Source of the DNA: Brevibacterium casei CIP 102111
GTDB taxonomy: Bacteria; Actinomycetota; Actinomycetes; Actinomycetales; Brevibacteriaceae
Reading direction: 5' to 3'
NCBI RefSeq assembly: GCF_900169275.1
Contig: NZ_FXZC01000006.1
Coordinates: forward strand, 1 to 64,000
DNA length: 64,000 nt
Within the stretch, counting starts at the first letter, position 1, and each line of letters opens with the position of its first letter. The notes beneath the pieces were generated by a model, which was not told where the DNA came from, searched no databases, and worked only from the letters and a program-made list of their open reading frames with translations. Positions 56,093 to 64,000 of this stretch are shown piece after piece. The translations under genes were made by a program, and so were the position numbers.

Positions 56093-57300
56093 CCCGCAAC
56101 TCGTTCATCACTGACGAACGGATCTCGCAGGAGGGGTTCGTCCGCACCTTCGTCCGGCGGATCAAGGAGGGACAGCTCGGCTCGTTCCCGGTCATCCTCG
56201 CCCTCGTCATCATCGTCATCGTCTTCCAGTCGGCGAACAGCAACTTCATCTCCCCTGCCAACCTCGTCAACCTCTCCACGCAGGTCGCCTACCTCGCGAT
56301 CCTCGCCCTCGGGATCAACCTCATCCTCCTCCTCGGCGAGATCGACCTCTCGCTCGCCCAGCTCGGCGGTCTCTGCGCCTCCGTGCTCGGTGTCCTCGTC
56401 GTCAGGCAGGGTGTGCCCCCGCTCATCGCCCTGACGATCATGCTCCTCCTCGGCCTCGTCGTCGGAGCGATCCAGGGCTGGTTCTTCGCCGTCGTCGGCA
56501 TCCCCGCCTTCGTCGTCACCCTCGCCGGCCTCCTCGCCTTCACCGGCCTGACCCTGACTACGCTGGGCACGCAGAAGAACCTCTCGATGGCCGACACGTT
56601 CGCCTTCGACTTCGCGAGCTACTACTTCCCCGCGATGTGGGCCTACGTCTTCGGCGCGGTCGCGGTGCTCGGCTTCGCCGCCGGGATCATCCACTCGAAG
56701 CTGCGCCGACACAATGCCGGACTCGACAGCGCGAGCTGGACATCGGTGATCATCCGCATCGTCCTCCTCACCGCGGTCGTCTTCGGATTCCTCATCCTCG
56801 TCAACCAGGACTTCGGGCTGGCGATGCCGTTCTTCCTCATGCTTGTCATCGCCATTGTCATCGACCTCGTCCTGCGGAAGACGAAGTACGGTCGATCGAT
56901 CTACGCCGTCGGCGGCAAGGTCGAGGCCGCCCGACGCGCCGGCATCCGGGTGACCTGGGTGCGGATCAGCGTGTTCATGACCGCCGGCGTCCTCGCCGCG
57001 CTCTTCGGCTTCGTCAAGGCCGGGGTGACGACGAACGCGGGATCGACGCTCGTGGGCACGCAGGACCTCCTCAACGCCATCGCGGCGGCCGTCATCGGCG
57101 GCACCTCGCTCTTCGGCGGGCGCGGTTCGGCCTGGGCGGCGGTACTCGGGGCGCTCGTCGTCGGAGCGATCAACAACGGCCTCTACCTCATCGGCTTCAA
57201 CTCCGATGCGCAGCAGATCATCACCGCGCTCGTCCTCCTCACCGCCGTCGTCATCGACGCGATCAGCCGCCGCGGCCAGCGCTACGTCGGCAGAGGGTAG
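56089..57300 (+). CDS. Sugar ABC transporter permease (XylH/RbsC family)
   Basis: This membrane permease of 403 residues has about 10 hydrophobic segments. LGINLILLLGEIDLSLAQLG (about residues 76-95) is the conserved early motif of this family, and VIGGTSLFGGRGS near residue 339 is the conserved cytoplasmic/ATPase-docking region. The closing SRRGQRYVGRG is basic and cytoplasmic. It completes the three-gene importer. A decayed copy of its conserved motif region lies about 1.1 kb downstream (58173-58238). Confidence 0.9.
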   Translation: MTRNSFITDERISQEGFVRTFVRRIKEGQLGSFPVILALVIIVIVFQSANSNFISPANLVNLSTQVAYLAILALGINLILLLGEIDLSLAQLGGLCASVLGVLVVRQGVPPLIALTIMLLLGLVVGAIQGWFFAVVGIPAFVVTLAGLLAFTGLTLTTLGTQKNLSMADTFAFDFASYYFPAMWAYVFGAVAVLGFAAGIIHSKLRRHNAGLDSASWTSVIIRIVLLTAVVFGFLILVNQDFGLAMPFFLMLVIAIVIDLVLRKTKYGRSIYAVGGKVEAARRAGIRVTWVRISVFMTAGVLAALFGFVKAGVTTNAGSTLVGTQDLLNAIAAAVIGGTSLFGGRGSAWAAVLGALVVGAINNGLYLIGFNSDAQQIITALVLLTAVVIDAISRRGQRYVGRG

Positions 57301-57370
57301 GCGACGGGGGGTAGGCGACAGAGGTCCGACGGCCGCCGGTAGGCGGCTGGGTCAGTCGCTGAGGCCGAAC

Positions 57371-57432
57371 TGAGTCACTTTTCGCCCGATCAGTCGGTTC
57401 AAGACCAGATCGATCGGGCGAAAAGTGACTCA
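57371..57432. repeat. 62-bp intergenic palindrome, copy 3
   Basis: It begins TGAGTCACTTTTCGCCCGAT and ends ATCGGGCGAAAAGTGACTCA. The arms are identical to copy 2 apart from the fourth outer base; the centre is less symmetric. It lies 70 bases after the permease gene. Confidence 0.9.
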
Positions 57433-57477
57433 TCGGGCCCGTCGGGCAGGAAGTGTTGCATCTCCTGTAACGAATGT

Positions 57478-57669
57478 TCAGCGTTGCTTGCTGTGTCGGC
57501 TGCGCATTCGTGCGATGGCCAGGGCCAGCGCGCCGATCAGTAGTGCGAAGGACACTCCCCAGAGGATCGCCGCCGCATCGTGGAGCCTGGGAACGAAGGA
57601 CAGCGCCTGCGCACTGACCGCCAGGAACAGAAGTGCGATGATCCACTTAGTGGGCGATGAAAATCTCAT
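57478..57669 (-). CDS. Small two-helix membrane protein, unknown function
   Basis: This is a short protein of 63 residues with two hydrophobic segments (about 8-26 and 34-53), the second followed by a strongly basic tail (RMRSRHSKQR). The ATG at 57669 has a GGGGGAG ribosome site six bases upstream, which supports a real gene. The family is not recognised. It sits in a lower-GC stretch flanked by repeat copies. Confidence 0.5.
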   Translation of the reverse strand: MRFSSPTKWIIALLFLAVSAQALSFVPRLHDAAAILWGVSFALLIGALALAIARMRSRHSKQR

Positions 57670-58172
57670 AACTCCCCCAAGCGAGCCATCGCAGTTCCTA
57701 TCGCTGGCGGACTGATTCTTTACCGGATCCGCAGGCACTCTGTGGGGCAAACTGTGTCGTCGACATTCTTTCCTCTCGTGTCTGAATTCACTTCGTTGTC
57801 CTGGGTAGGCAACTGCTCGGAACGCTACGAAAACGAAGTTCGACGAGCAACAGATGTGAACAAATTGAAAGATGCGGTGCAGCGATCATCTGAGCCGCCC
57901 CTCGGGCGAGCAGGTAGGCGACAACTCCGGAAGTGCGCGCCGATCCGTGTTGTCGAATTGTGATCTTGTGTTTACCTGCTATCGATCTTCTGTTATGACA
58001 AGGAAGGTGGTCACACAGTCGTTATTGTCGGCACCGAAACCATTGTCGAGAATGAAGCTGTTCTTTCGCTTGGTCACACTTCCAGGGGCCCCGACGCCGA
58101 CAATCGTCGATGGTGAATACGGAGTGGGGTATTTTCGAAAGAGCACCTTCCTGGTGACGTCTGATCGATGAG
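57670..58172. other. Lower-GC stretch without a supported gene
   Basis: These 503 bases are near 50% GC by eye, against about 68% for the window. Open frames at 57742-57963 and 57872-58171 lack ribosome sites and recognisable sequence. Both strands show interrupted coding-like fragments, so this may be decayed or acquired DNA. Confidence 0.5.
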
Positions 58173-58238
58173 ATCGCGGCGGCCGTCACCTGCGGCACCG
58201 CGCTCTTCGACGGGTGCGGTTCGGCGTTGGCGGCGGAG
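58173..58238 (+). pseudogene. Fragment of a sugar ABC permease gene
   Basis: These 66 bases align without gaps to 57079-57144 of the intact permease gene, with about 59 identities by hand count. In frame they would read roughly IAAAVTCGTALFDGCGSALA, a damaged version of the family's VIGGTSLFGGRG motif. Nothing before or after continues the similarity. It is either a local duplicate or a relic of another permease. Confidence 0.7.
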
Positions 58239-58299
58239 GTCGTCGGCTCACTGCAGTCGTTGGAAAGCGGACACCGGATAGCGGTCGCAGGGGCGGAGT

Positions 58300-58332
58300 T
58301 GAGTCACTTTTCGACCCGTCGGACGGATTCAC
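58300..58332. repeat. Half copy of the 62-bp palindrome
   Basis: TGAGTCACTTTTCGACCCGT followed by CGGACGGATTC matches the left arm and part of the centre. The right arm is absent. It lies 95 bases before the TPP aptamer. Confidence 0.75.
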
Positions 58333-58394
58333 GCCGCCCGCGCGCGACCCTGACCTCGCTCCCGCCTCGGCGCCGGTGATACAGTCGGGGGCAA

Positions 58395-58483
58395 ATGACA
58401 TGGGGTGCCCGGTGCGACTCGCGCAGGGCTGAGAGAACACCCATCGAACCTGATCTGGGCCATGCTAGCGAAGGGATCGTCAT
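58395..58483 (+). promoter_or_regulatory. TPP riboswitch (THI element)
   Basis: The conserved aptamer parts are GGGGTGCCC (58402-58410), GGGCTGAGAG, ACACCC, GAACCTGATCTGG and GCTAGCGAAGGGA (58464-58476). Helix P1 can form between ATGAC (58395-58399) and GTCAT (58479-58483), which includes the first two bases of the thiM start codon. The likely ribosome site GAAGGGA (58470-58476) is inside the aptamer. Thiamine pyrophosphate binding should therefore hide both and block translation of thiM-thiE-thiD. Confidence 0.95.
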
Positions 58484-59342
58484 GACCGACATCGACCTGT
58501 CGTCGGCGCATGCGCGGCTGCGCGCGTCGAACCCGCTCATCCAATGCATCACGAACACGGTCGTGCAGCAGTTCAGCGCGAACGTGCTCCTCGCCGTCGG
58601 GGCGTCACCGGCGATGCTCGACCACGACGCCGATGCCGCGCAGTTCGCCCACCTCGCCGGCGGTCTGCTCGTCAACTTCGGCACCGCGACGGACCAGCAG
58701 TTCCTCGCCGCCGACGCCGCCGTCGACGCCGTCACCGAGGATGCCAAACCCTGGGTGCTCGACCCCGTGAGCATCGGCGCCGCCGACCACCGCACCACCC
58801 GGATCCGCCGCGCCGCGGCCGCCCACCCGACCGCGATCCGCGGCAACGCCTCGGAGATCGCGGCACTGGCCGGAGCCGGAGCGGGCGGGCGCGGGGTCGA
58901 GTCCACCGACGAGGTCGACGCCGTGCTCCCGGCCGCCGCCGAGCTCGCCCGCACGACCGGCGCCATCGTCGCCGTCTCCGGTGCCCGGGACGCCATCGTC
59001 GCCCACATCGACGGGGCCGACCACATCGCCCGCGTCGACGGGGGACACTCATTCATGCCGCTCGTCATCGGCACCGGCTGCTCACTCGGCGCCGTGACCG
59101 CCGCCTACCTCGCCGCCGTCCCGCCGGCGGGGACGAGTTCGCAGGCGGGCCCGGCAGGATCGGCCGCGTTCGAGCGCTTCACCGCAGTCGTCGCCGCCCA
59201 CGCCCACTTCGCCGACGCCGGAGAGGCCGCCGCCACCGGGGCGCTCGGACCGGGCACCTACTCGGTGCACTTCCTCGACGCGCTCTTCACCACCGACGAC
59301 GACCGGATCGGCCGCGCCCGGGTCGAGGTGACCACAGTATGA
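58482..59342 (+). CDS. thiM: Hydroxyethylthiazole kinase
   Basis: This is a ribokinase-fold salvage enzyme that phosphorylates 4-methyl-5-(2-hydroxyethyl)thiazole. It has 286 residues. PLIQCITNTVVQQFSANVLL (about 18-37) is the substrate-binding opening, VLDPVSIGA holds the phosphate/metal site, and GTGCSLGAV (about 205-213) is the catalytic anion-hole motif with its Cys. The ATG is six bases after GAAGGGA in the riboswitch. It overlaps thiE by 4 bases. Confidence 0.95.
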   Translation: MTDIDLSSAHARLRASNPLIQCITNTVVQQFSANVLLAVGASPAMLDHDADAAQFAHLAGGLLVNFGTATDQQFLAADAAVDAVTEDAKPWVLDPVSIGAADHRTTRIRRAAAAHPTAIRGNASEIAALAGAGAGGRGVESTDEVDAVLPAAAELARTTGAIVAVSGARDAIVAHIDGADHIARVDGGHSFMPLVIGTGCSLGAVTAAYLAAVPPAGTSSQAGPAGSAAFERFTAVVAAHAHFADAGEAAATGALGPGTYSVHFLDALFTTDDDRIGRARVEVTTV

Positions 59343-60046
59343 GCGGCGATCGGCTCGCGGGCATCGACACCCGCCTCTACCTCGTCACCGATACCGCGCA
59401 GTGCGCGGAGGCGGGACGAACCGTCGCCGAGACCGTGCGCGCGGCCGTGACCGGGGGAGTCGGTGTCGTCCAGGTCCGCGACAAGGACATCGACGACACC
59501 GAATTCCTCGTCCTCACCCGTGAGGTCATCGCCGCCGTCACCGAGGCGATCGCCGGGACCGACCGCCGCGTTCCCGTCTTCCTCAACGACCGGGTCGCCG
59601 TCGCCCGCCGCCTCCTCGACGAGGGCAGCGACGTCCACATCCACGTCGGCCAGACCGACACCCCCGTCGCCGAGGTGCGCGACCTCCTCGGCGACGGCCC
59701 CCTCGTCGGCCTCTCCGCCGCCGAACCCGAGGAGTTCGCCACGGCCCAGGAGACCGGCGGCGTCGACCTTGTCGGCATCGGACCGGTCTTCGACACGACG
59801 ACGAAGACCGACGCCCCGGCCGGGATCGGTCCCGACCGCCTTGGCGAACTCACCGCCTCGGCGGGGATCCCCGCGGTCGCGATCGGCGGCATCGACGCCG
59901 AGCGCGCGCACGAACTGCGGGGACGAGGACTCGTCGGCATCTGCGTCGTCTCCGCGATCTGCCGCGCCGAGGATCCCGAGCAGGCGGCCGCGGACCTCCT
60001 CGACGCCTTCGGCGACGGCACCCGAAAGGACGGGGAACAGGCATGA
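59339..60046 (+). CDS. thiE: Thiamine-phosphate synthase
   Basis: This TIM-barrel enzyme couples HMP-PP and thiazole phosphate to thiamine phosphate. It has 235 residues. LYLVTDT (about 13-19) starts the barrel, [15 protein letters not shown] binds pyrophosphate, FLNDRVAVA follows, and the thiazole/phosphate site has [13 protein letters not shown] (about 140-152) and VAIGGIDAE. Overlaps thiM and thiD by 4 bases each (ATGA), so all three are translationally coupled. Confidence 0.95.
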   Translation: MSGDRLAGIDTRLYLVTDTAQCAEAGRTVAETVRAAVTGGVGVVQVRDKDIDDTEFLVLTREVIAAVTEAIAGTDRRVPVFLNDRVAVARRLLDEGSDVHIHVGQTDTPVAEVRDLLGDGPLVGLSAAEPEEFATAQETGGVDLVGIGPVFDTTTKTDAPAGIGPDRLGELTASAGIPAVAIGGIDAERAHELRGRGLVGICVVSAICRAEDPEQAAADLLDAFGDGTRKDGEQA

Positions 60047-60909
60047 GCGAGCGACCACCGATCGCGCTGTCGATCGCCGGCACCGACCCGAGCGGCGGGG
60101 CGGGAATCCACGCCGACCTCAAGACGTTCACCGCCCTCGGCGTGCTCGGGACGACGGCGATCACCGCCCTCGTCGCGCAGAACACCCACGGGGTGTCCCG
60201 CGTCTACCCGATCGACGAGGACTTCGTCACCGATGAGCTCGACAGCGTGCTGAATGACATGCCCGTCGACGCGACGAAGACGGGCATGCTCGGATCCCGG
60301 TCGCTCGTCGACCTCGTCGTCGACCGGGCAGCGACCTCCGACTTCGGGTTCTTCACCGTCGACCCCGTCATGGTCGCGACCTCCGGACACCGCCTCCTCG
60401 AGGTCGATGCCGTCGACGCCGTGCGCACGCGCCTGCTCCCGGCCGCCGACCTCATCACACCGAACCTCCCCGAGGCGGCCCTCCTCCTCGGCGACGACGT
60501 GCCCGAGGCGACGACCCCTGAGCAGATGCGCGACCAGGCCAGGGAGCTCGTCGCGCGCGGCACGCGCACCGTCCTCCTCAAGGGCGGGCACGCCGCCGAC
60601 GGCGAGGTCGCCGACATCCTCGTCACCGCCGACGGGGAGGTCACCGAGTTCGCCCACCCTCGGATCGCGACCCCGAACACGCACGGGACCGGGTGCACGC
60701 TCTCGGCTGCGATCACCGCCGAGGCGGCCGTCCTCCGGCGGGCCAACGGCGGGAAGACGCTGGCCTCTGAGGACATGCGGCAGGCAGTCGAACGGGGACT
60801 CGACTTCCTTGCCCGGGCGCTCGCCTCGGCGGCGGACTGGAAGGTCAGCCTCGACCCCGCGGGCGCCCACGGACCGGTCGACCATCAGGTCGACATCGTC
60901 CGCCGCTGA
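60043..60909 (+). CDS. thiD: Hydroxymethylpyrimidine/phosphomethylpyrimidine kinase
   Basis: This is a ribokinase-fold enzyme phosphorylating HMP and HMP-P. The 288-residue protein begins [20 protein letters not shown] (residues 8-27). KTGMLGS and [12 protein letters not shown] follow, and [14 protein letters not shown] near residue 215 is the catalytic motif. It ends the coupled thi trio. No thiC or thiG lies nearby, so this operon by itself serves salvage and joining rather than de novo ring synthesis. Confidence 0.95.
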   Translation: MSERPPIALSIAGTDPSGGAGIHADLKTFTALGVLGTTAITALVAQNTHGVSRVYPIDEDFVTDELDSVLNDMPVDATKTGMLGSRSLVDLVVDRAATSDFGFFTVDPVMVATSGHRLLEVDAVDAVRTRLLPAADLITPNLPEAALLLGDDVPEATTPEQMRDQARELVARGTRTVLLKGGHAADGEVADILVTADGEVTEFAHPRIATPNTHGTGCTLSAAITAEAAVLRRANGGKTLASEDMRQAVERGLDFLARALASAADWKVSLDPAGAHGPVDHQVDIVRR

Positions 60910-61007
60910 CCCCGCCCGAGCACCGTACCCGGAGCGCTTCACCATCGCAGCACCGCGGCGCCCCGGACCCGACCCGATCGACGACGATTCGACCCAAGGA
61001 GACACGT

Positions 61008-61751
61008 ATGACGACGACCTTCGCCGCCGGCCCGCAGACCACCGAACTCTGGGACCACGTCCGCCCGATCATCGAGGCGATCGAGGCGCTGCCGTTCCTC
61101 AGCCAGCTCGCCGAGGGCAGCCTCGATCCTCTTGCGTTCACGAACTACATCACTCAGGACAGCATCTACCTCAGCGGATATGCGAAGGCGATGTCCTTCC
61201 TCGCCGGGAAGACGACGGACCGGGACGAGTCCCGGTTCTGGTCCACCTCGGCGGCGGAGGCGATCACCGTCGAGGAGGAGATGCACGCCCAACTGCTCTC
61301 CGATGCCCGCCTCGGGCAGGCGCACTCCCAGCTCGAGGCCGAGGACCGGGTGGGTCCGTCGCCGACGACGCTCGGATACGTCTCGTTCCTCGTCGCCACG
61401 GCCGCGACCCGGTCCTACGGTGAGGGCGTCGCGGGAGTGCTGCCCTGCTTCTGGGTTTACGCGCACATGGGCAAGGTGCTCATCGAGCGCGCCGGAGAGA
61501 TGGACGAGAACCACCCGTATCGGACGTGGGTGAAGACCTACGACGCCCCGGAGTTCGACGAGTCGACGCGGAAGGCCGTCGAGATCCTCGAACGCGAACT
61601 CGACCGGGCGCCAGCCGATGAGGCGGCGCGGATGCGGGCCGCGTTCGAACGCGCGTGCGTCTACGAACTCCACTTCTGGGCCTCGGCGCACGCGTTGCAG
61701 GACTGGGACGCGGGCGTCTTCGCGGTGCCCGCGGCCGAACCTGTGCGGTGA
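61008..61751 (+). CDS. tenA: Thiaminase II / aminopyrimidine aminohydrolase
   Basis: This all-helical enzyme salvages pyrimidine from degraded thiamine by converting aminopyrimidine to HMP. It has 247 residues. TNYITQDSIYLSGYAKAM, the nucleophile Cys in GVLPCFWVYAHMGK (about residue 147) and the acidic residue in CVYELHFWASAHALQ mark a functional TenA. The ATG has CAAGGAG upstream. It follows thiD after 98 bases on the same strand and probably belongs to the same salvage unit, supplying HMP to ThiD. Confidence 0.92.
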   Translation: MTTTFAAGPQTTELWDHVRPIIEAIEALPFLSQLAEGSLDPLAFTNYITQDSIYLSGYAKAMSFLAGKTTDRDESRFWSTSAAEAITVEEEMHAQLLSDARLGQAHSQLEAEDRVGPSPTTLGYVSFLVATAATRSYGEGVAGVLPCFWVYAHMGKVLIERAGEMDENHPYRTWVKTYDAPEFDESTRKAVEILERELDRAPADEAARMRAAFERACVYELHFWASAHALQDWDAGVFAVPAAEPVR

Positions 61752-61768
61752 GCGCCGACACTGCGCAG

Positions 61769-62290
61769 TCAGCTCTGCGGTTGCAGACGCCGGAAGAGCA
61801 GCCACACCGAGGCGCCCACAACGATGAGGAACCCTGCCGTGGGAATGAGCAGAGGAACCGGACCGCTGTTGTCGGGCCCGGCGGCCACAGTGAACATCGA
61901 GATGAGAATCGTCGAGAACAGCAGGGCGAGGGCCCCGGCATTGATGCGCATGAACTCCATGAGGCAGTCGTAGAAGTAGCTCTCATCGCTGCGCTCGAAC
62001 CAGTACTCCTTGTGCGGAGCATTGATGGACGCCAGTGGCATACGCGTCCAGATTCCCCGAATCGACAGCAGCACGGAGATCCCCAGGCCGAGCGGGACGA
62101 GGAGGACGAGGACGGACCACTTTGACGACCAGTCGTCGGCACGACCGGACGCGTCGAAGTGGCTGGGAACGGTCTCCGGGGCGGTCACCGCGAACCACAG
62201 GGACAGAGCCGCAAAGATCGCGATGCCGACGAGGGCGAAAACGAACGCCGAGAATCCCGGCCGCTGCCCCCTGTCTCGTGGCGAAGTCAC
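61769..62290 (-). CDS. DUF1648-domain membrane protein
   Basis: This 173-residue protein has four hydrophobic segments (about 12-35, 59-80, 117-138 and 145-165). TVPSHFDASGRADDWSSKW between the first two is the DUF1648 signature. The function is unknown; DUF1648 proteins include transport- and peptide-immunity-related membrane proteins. It converges on tenA. The start at 62290 lacks an obvious ribosome site. Confidence 0.68.
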   Translation of the reverse strand: MTSPRDRGQRPGFSAFVFALVGIAIFAALSLWFAVTAPETVPSHFDASGRADDWSSKWSVLVLLVPLGLGISVLLSIRGIWTRMPLASINAPHKEYWFERSDESYFYDCLMEFMRINAGALALLFSTILISMFTVAAGPDNSGPVPLLIPTAGFLIVVGASVWLLFRRLQPQS

Positions 62291-62341
62291 CTCTTCACAC
62301 TAACAAGGCAGGTCAGAGCAGTGGGTGCCCGGTGACCTCCG

Positions 62342-62554
62342 CTAAGCGCGGCCCTCGCGGCGGTCATCGACGATCATGGTCAGCGGGGCGAACTGTCCGA
62401 GAACCATCCAGCCCCGGCACAGTGTCGTCCAGAGGATGACGCGATCGACCTGGGACAGGGGGACACGGTCGTGCCGCGGACACGTGAGGCGCCCGAGGGC
62501 GAAGACGATCGCCGCAAAGCCGGCACCGATGATGGTGATGATCAGCAGATCCAT
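62342..62554 (-). CDS. Small single-helix membrane protein, unknown function
   Basis: This 70-residue protein opens with LLIITIIGAGFAAIVFALG, a strong membrane segment, then RLTCPRHDRVPLSQVDRVI, and a weaker hydrophobic stretch near residues 48-62. A GAGGGGGTTTC stretch upstream of the ATG is a plausible ribosome site. The family is not recognised. It precedes the DUF1648 gene on the same strand by about 50 bases. Confidence 0.5.
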   Translation of the reverse strand: MDLLIITIIGAGFAAIVFALGRLTCPRHDRVPLSQVDRVILWTTLCRGWMVLGQFAPLTMIVDDRREGRA

Positions 62555-62706
62555 GACGAAACCCCCTCGCAGCCGCAGTGGAACCCTGGATTCCAGTGTC
62601 TCTCCGAAGTGGCGCTGTGGAAAGGGGCCAATCGCACATCAGTGGCCTCTTCGCGTCGCAGTGAGGGCGAGGCGGCAGGGCTGGCGCGACCCGAACGGGC
62701 TGAGGC

Positions 62707-63882
62707 CTACGAATACGCGAGGCTGAGCCGGTTCGCCGCCTCGACGACCGCCGCTGCAGCAGCCGAGCCCTGCTCGGCGGTGATCGCAGACGGGAACGTG
62801 AAGCGCACACTCGTCTTCGCGACCTCGGCGTCGATGCCGAGGGCCAGCAACACATGCGAGGGCTCATCGGAGCCGACCGCGCACGCCGAACCGCTCGAGG
62901 CCGTGACCCCGAGGCGTTCGAGTTCGAGGAGCACGGCCTCCCCGCTCGTGCGGGAGAAGCAGAACGACGCGTGGTTGGGGGTCCGCGACTCAGCACTGCC
63001 GGTGAGGAGTGCCCCGTCGACGGACCGGAGCACCTCGGCGATGAAGTCGTCACGGATGCCGGCCACCCGGGCGGCCGCCTCGGCGCGTTCGGACTCCGCG
63101 AGCTCAAGCGCGGTGGCGAACGCGACGGCGAGGGCGACGTTCTCCGTGCCCGACCGCCGGCCCGACTCCTGACCGCCGCCGTGGATGATCGGCTCGATAG
63201 GGATGCGGGCGCGGATCGCCGCGACTCCGATGCCCTTCGGCGCACCGACCTTGTGCCCGGCCAGCGTGATCGCGTCGACGCCGAGGCCCGCCAGCGGCAG
63301 CCATCCCGCGGCCTGCACGGCATCGGTGTGGACGTGCGCGCCGGCGGCATGGGCGACCTCGCTCAGTGCCGCGATGTCGGCGACTGTGCCGATCTCGTTG
63401 TTCGCGTAGCCGAGGCTGACGACCGCGGTGTCCTCCCGCAGGACCGCCCGCAGGGCCTCCGGGGTGACCGTTCCGTCGGGATCGACGTCGACATACGCGA
63501 TATCGAACCCGTGGCGTCGGACAAGGAAGTCCGCCGAGGCGAGCACCGCCTCATGCTCGAGCGAAGAGGTGACGAGGTGCCGGCGTCCGGAATCCGTCCC
63601 CGCCGAGGCGGTGGCGTCGGGAAGCCCGCCGAGCGCCATTCCGATGACCGCGAGGTTCGCCGCCTCCGTGCCGCCGCCGGTGAAGACGATGTCCGTGCTC
63701 CGCATCCCGAGCACCCGCGCCACCCGGGCCCGCGCATCCTCGAGCGCCTCCGCGGACACGCGCCCGAATTCGTGGCGGCTCGACGGGTTCCCGAACGCCC
63801 CGCTCAGGTACGGCCAGGCCGCTTCGAGTGCCTCCCGACGCACGGGTGCCGCGGATGCGGTGTCGAGGTAGAGCGGGCCCAT
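62707..63882 (-). CDS. Cysteine desulfurase (NifS/IscS family)
   Basis: This PLP enzyme removes sulfur from cysteine for Fe-S clusters, thiamine thiazole or tRNA thiolation. It has 391 residues. YLDTASAAPVRREALEA starts the fold, GGTEAANLAVIG binds PLP phosphate, TSSLEHEAVL supplies the stacking His, the Schiff-base Lys is in TLAGHKVGAPKGIG, and the catalytic Cys is in SSGSACAVGSDEPSHVL. That last segment is the NifS-like long-loop form. The ATG at 63882 is chosen by homology; longer starts to 63927 or 63972 are possible since no clear ribosome site exists. Position after the thi genes may be coincidental. Confidence 0.9.
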   Translation of the reverse strand: MGPLYLDTASAAPVRREALEAAWPYLSGAFGNPSSRHEFGRVSAEALEDARARVARVLGMRSTDIVFTGGGTEAANLAVIGMALGGLPDATASAGTDSGRRHLVTSSLEHEAVLASADFLVRRHGFDIAYVDVDPDGTVTPEALRAVLREDTAVVSLGYANNEIGTVADIAALSEVAHAAGAHVHTDAVQAAGWLPLAGLGVDAITLAGHKVGAPKGIGVAAIRARIPIEPIIHGGGQESGRRSGTENVALAVAFATALELAESERAEAAARVAGIRDDFIAEVLRSVDGALLTGSAESRTPNHASFCFSRTSGEAVLLELERLGVTASSGSACAVGSDEPSHVLLALGIDAEVAKTSVRFTFPSAITAEQGSAAAAAVVEAANRLSLAYS

Positions 63883-64000
63883 TTCAGTCCGCCGCCGGTC
63901 GGATCTCTGCCGCAGCGGTGTCGCCATGAGCATCGCCTGACGCGTCGGCACCGCCCTGGTGAACGTGTTCACCGACAGCCGTGACCGCGCCGCCTGCCGG

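Noticed and set aside
57742..58171. Two small open frames (57742-57963, 57872-58171) and coding-like scraps on the minus strand
   Set aside because: No ribosome sites, no matching families and interrupted frames on both strands. Described as a decayed low-GC stretch instead.
62620..62660. Hairpin AAGGGGCCA / TGGCCTCTT after the cysteine desulfurase gene
   Set aside because: Only 8-9 pairs with a mismatch, a 12-base loop and no T-tract. Too weak to call a terminator.

Overview
The window is about 68% GC by eye. It has dense coding on both strands, GTG and TTG starts, a CIRCE-controlled groES-groEL pair, an Rpf resuscitation factor, DtxR/IdeR-type iron boxes and MetRS/TatD/Rpf synteny. This is a high-GC Gram-positive actinobacterium. 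Gene content (LhgO, IucD plus fused IucB-IucA/C, choice-of-anchor G surface protein, polysialyltransferase-like genes) fits a Brevibacterium-like member of the Micrococcales, but no rRNA or other decisive marker is present, so the genus is an inference. I see no insertion sequence, prophage, CRISPR array or tRNA gene.

Layout. 1-2365: a surface protein with Asp-Pro-Asp-Ala repeats, cut by the window edge. 2.9-14.8 kb: metabolic and regulatory genes (lhgO, galE, glutamate symporter, amine oxidase, hydrolase, fhs, ProC-like, WYL regulator, VOC protein) and an iron-regulated siderophore-binding lipoprotein. 14.9-17.5 kb: methionine importer metNIQ. 17.8-21.3 kb: a Tat-exported phosphoesterase and a large catalase, convergent on a long shared terminator. 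21.6-33.2 kb: a glycopolymer island with GtrA, three polysialyltransferase-like or related glycosyltransferases, a GT2 enzyme, a pyruvyltransferase, a short NeuB, a NeuA-HAD fusion and the protein O-mannosyltransferase. 33.4-42.6 kb: two DUF4190-type membrane proteins, rsmI, metG, tatD, rpf, groES, groEL. 42.9-48 kb: regulators, a pseudouridine synthase and guaB. 48.4-52.8 kb: an iron-box-controlled hydroxamate siderophore operon. 52.9-57.3 kb: a LacI regulator and its sugar ABC importer. 57.3-58.4 kb: a degraded, lower-GC stretch with repeat copies and a permease fragment. 58.4-61.8 kb: TPP-riboswitch-controlled thiM-thiE-thiD followed by tenA. 61.8-63.9 kb: two small membrane proteins and a cysteine desulfurase.

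How it works together. Two sites resembling the DtxR/IdeR box, 35 kb apart, tie siderophore synthesis to a siderophore-binding protein. The thi genes form a salvage set (thiazole and pyrimidine kinases, thiamine phosphate synthase, thiaminase II) under one TPP aptamer. The 21.6-33.2 kb island can make and activate a nonulosonic acid and polymerise it. The lack of neuC, together with a fused HAD phosphatase, points to a Kdn-type sugar and a teichulosonic-acid-like wall polymer. Less expected features are a family of 62-bp intergenic palindromes, a strongly over-represented GCCGAGGCG oligomer, and GTAAC/GTAAT half-site arrays 11 bp apart upstream of both rpf and the surface-protein gene.
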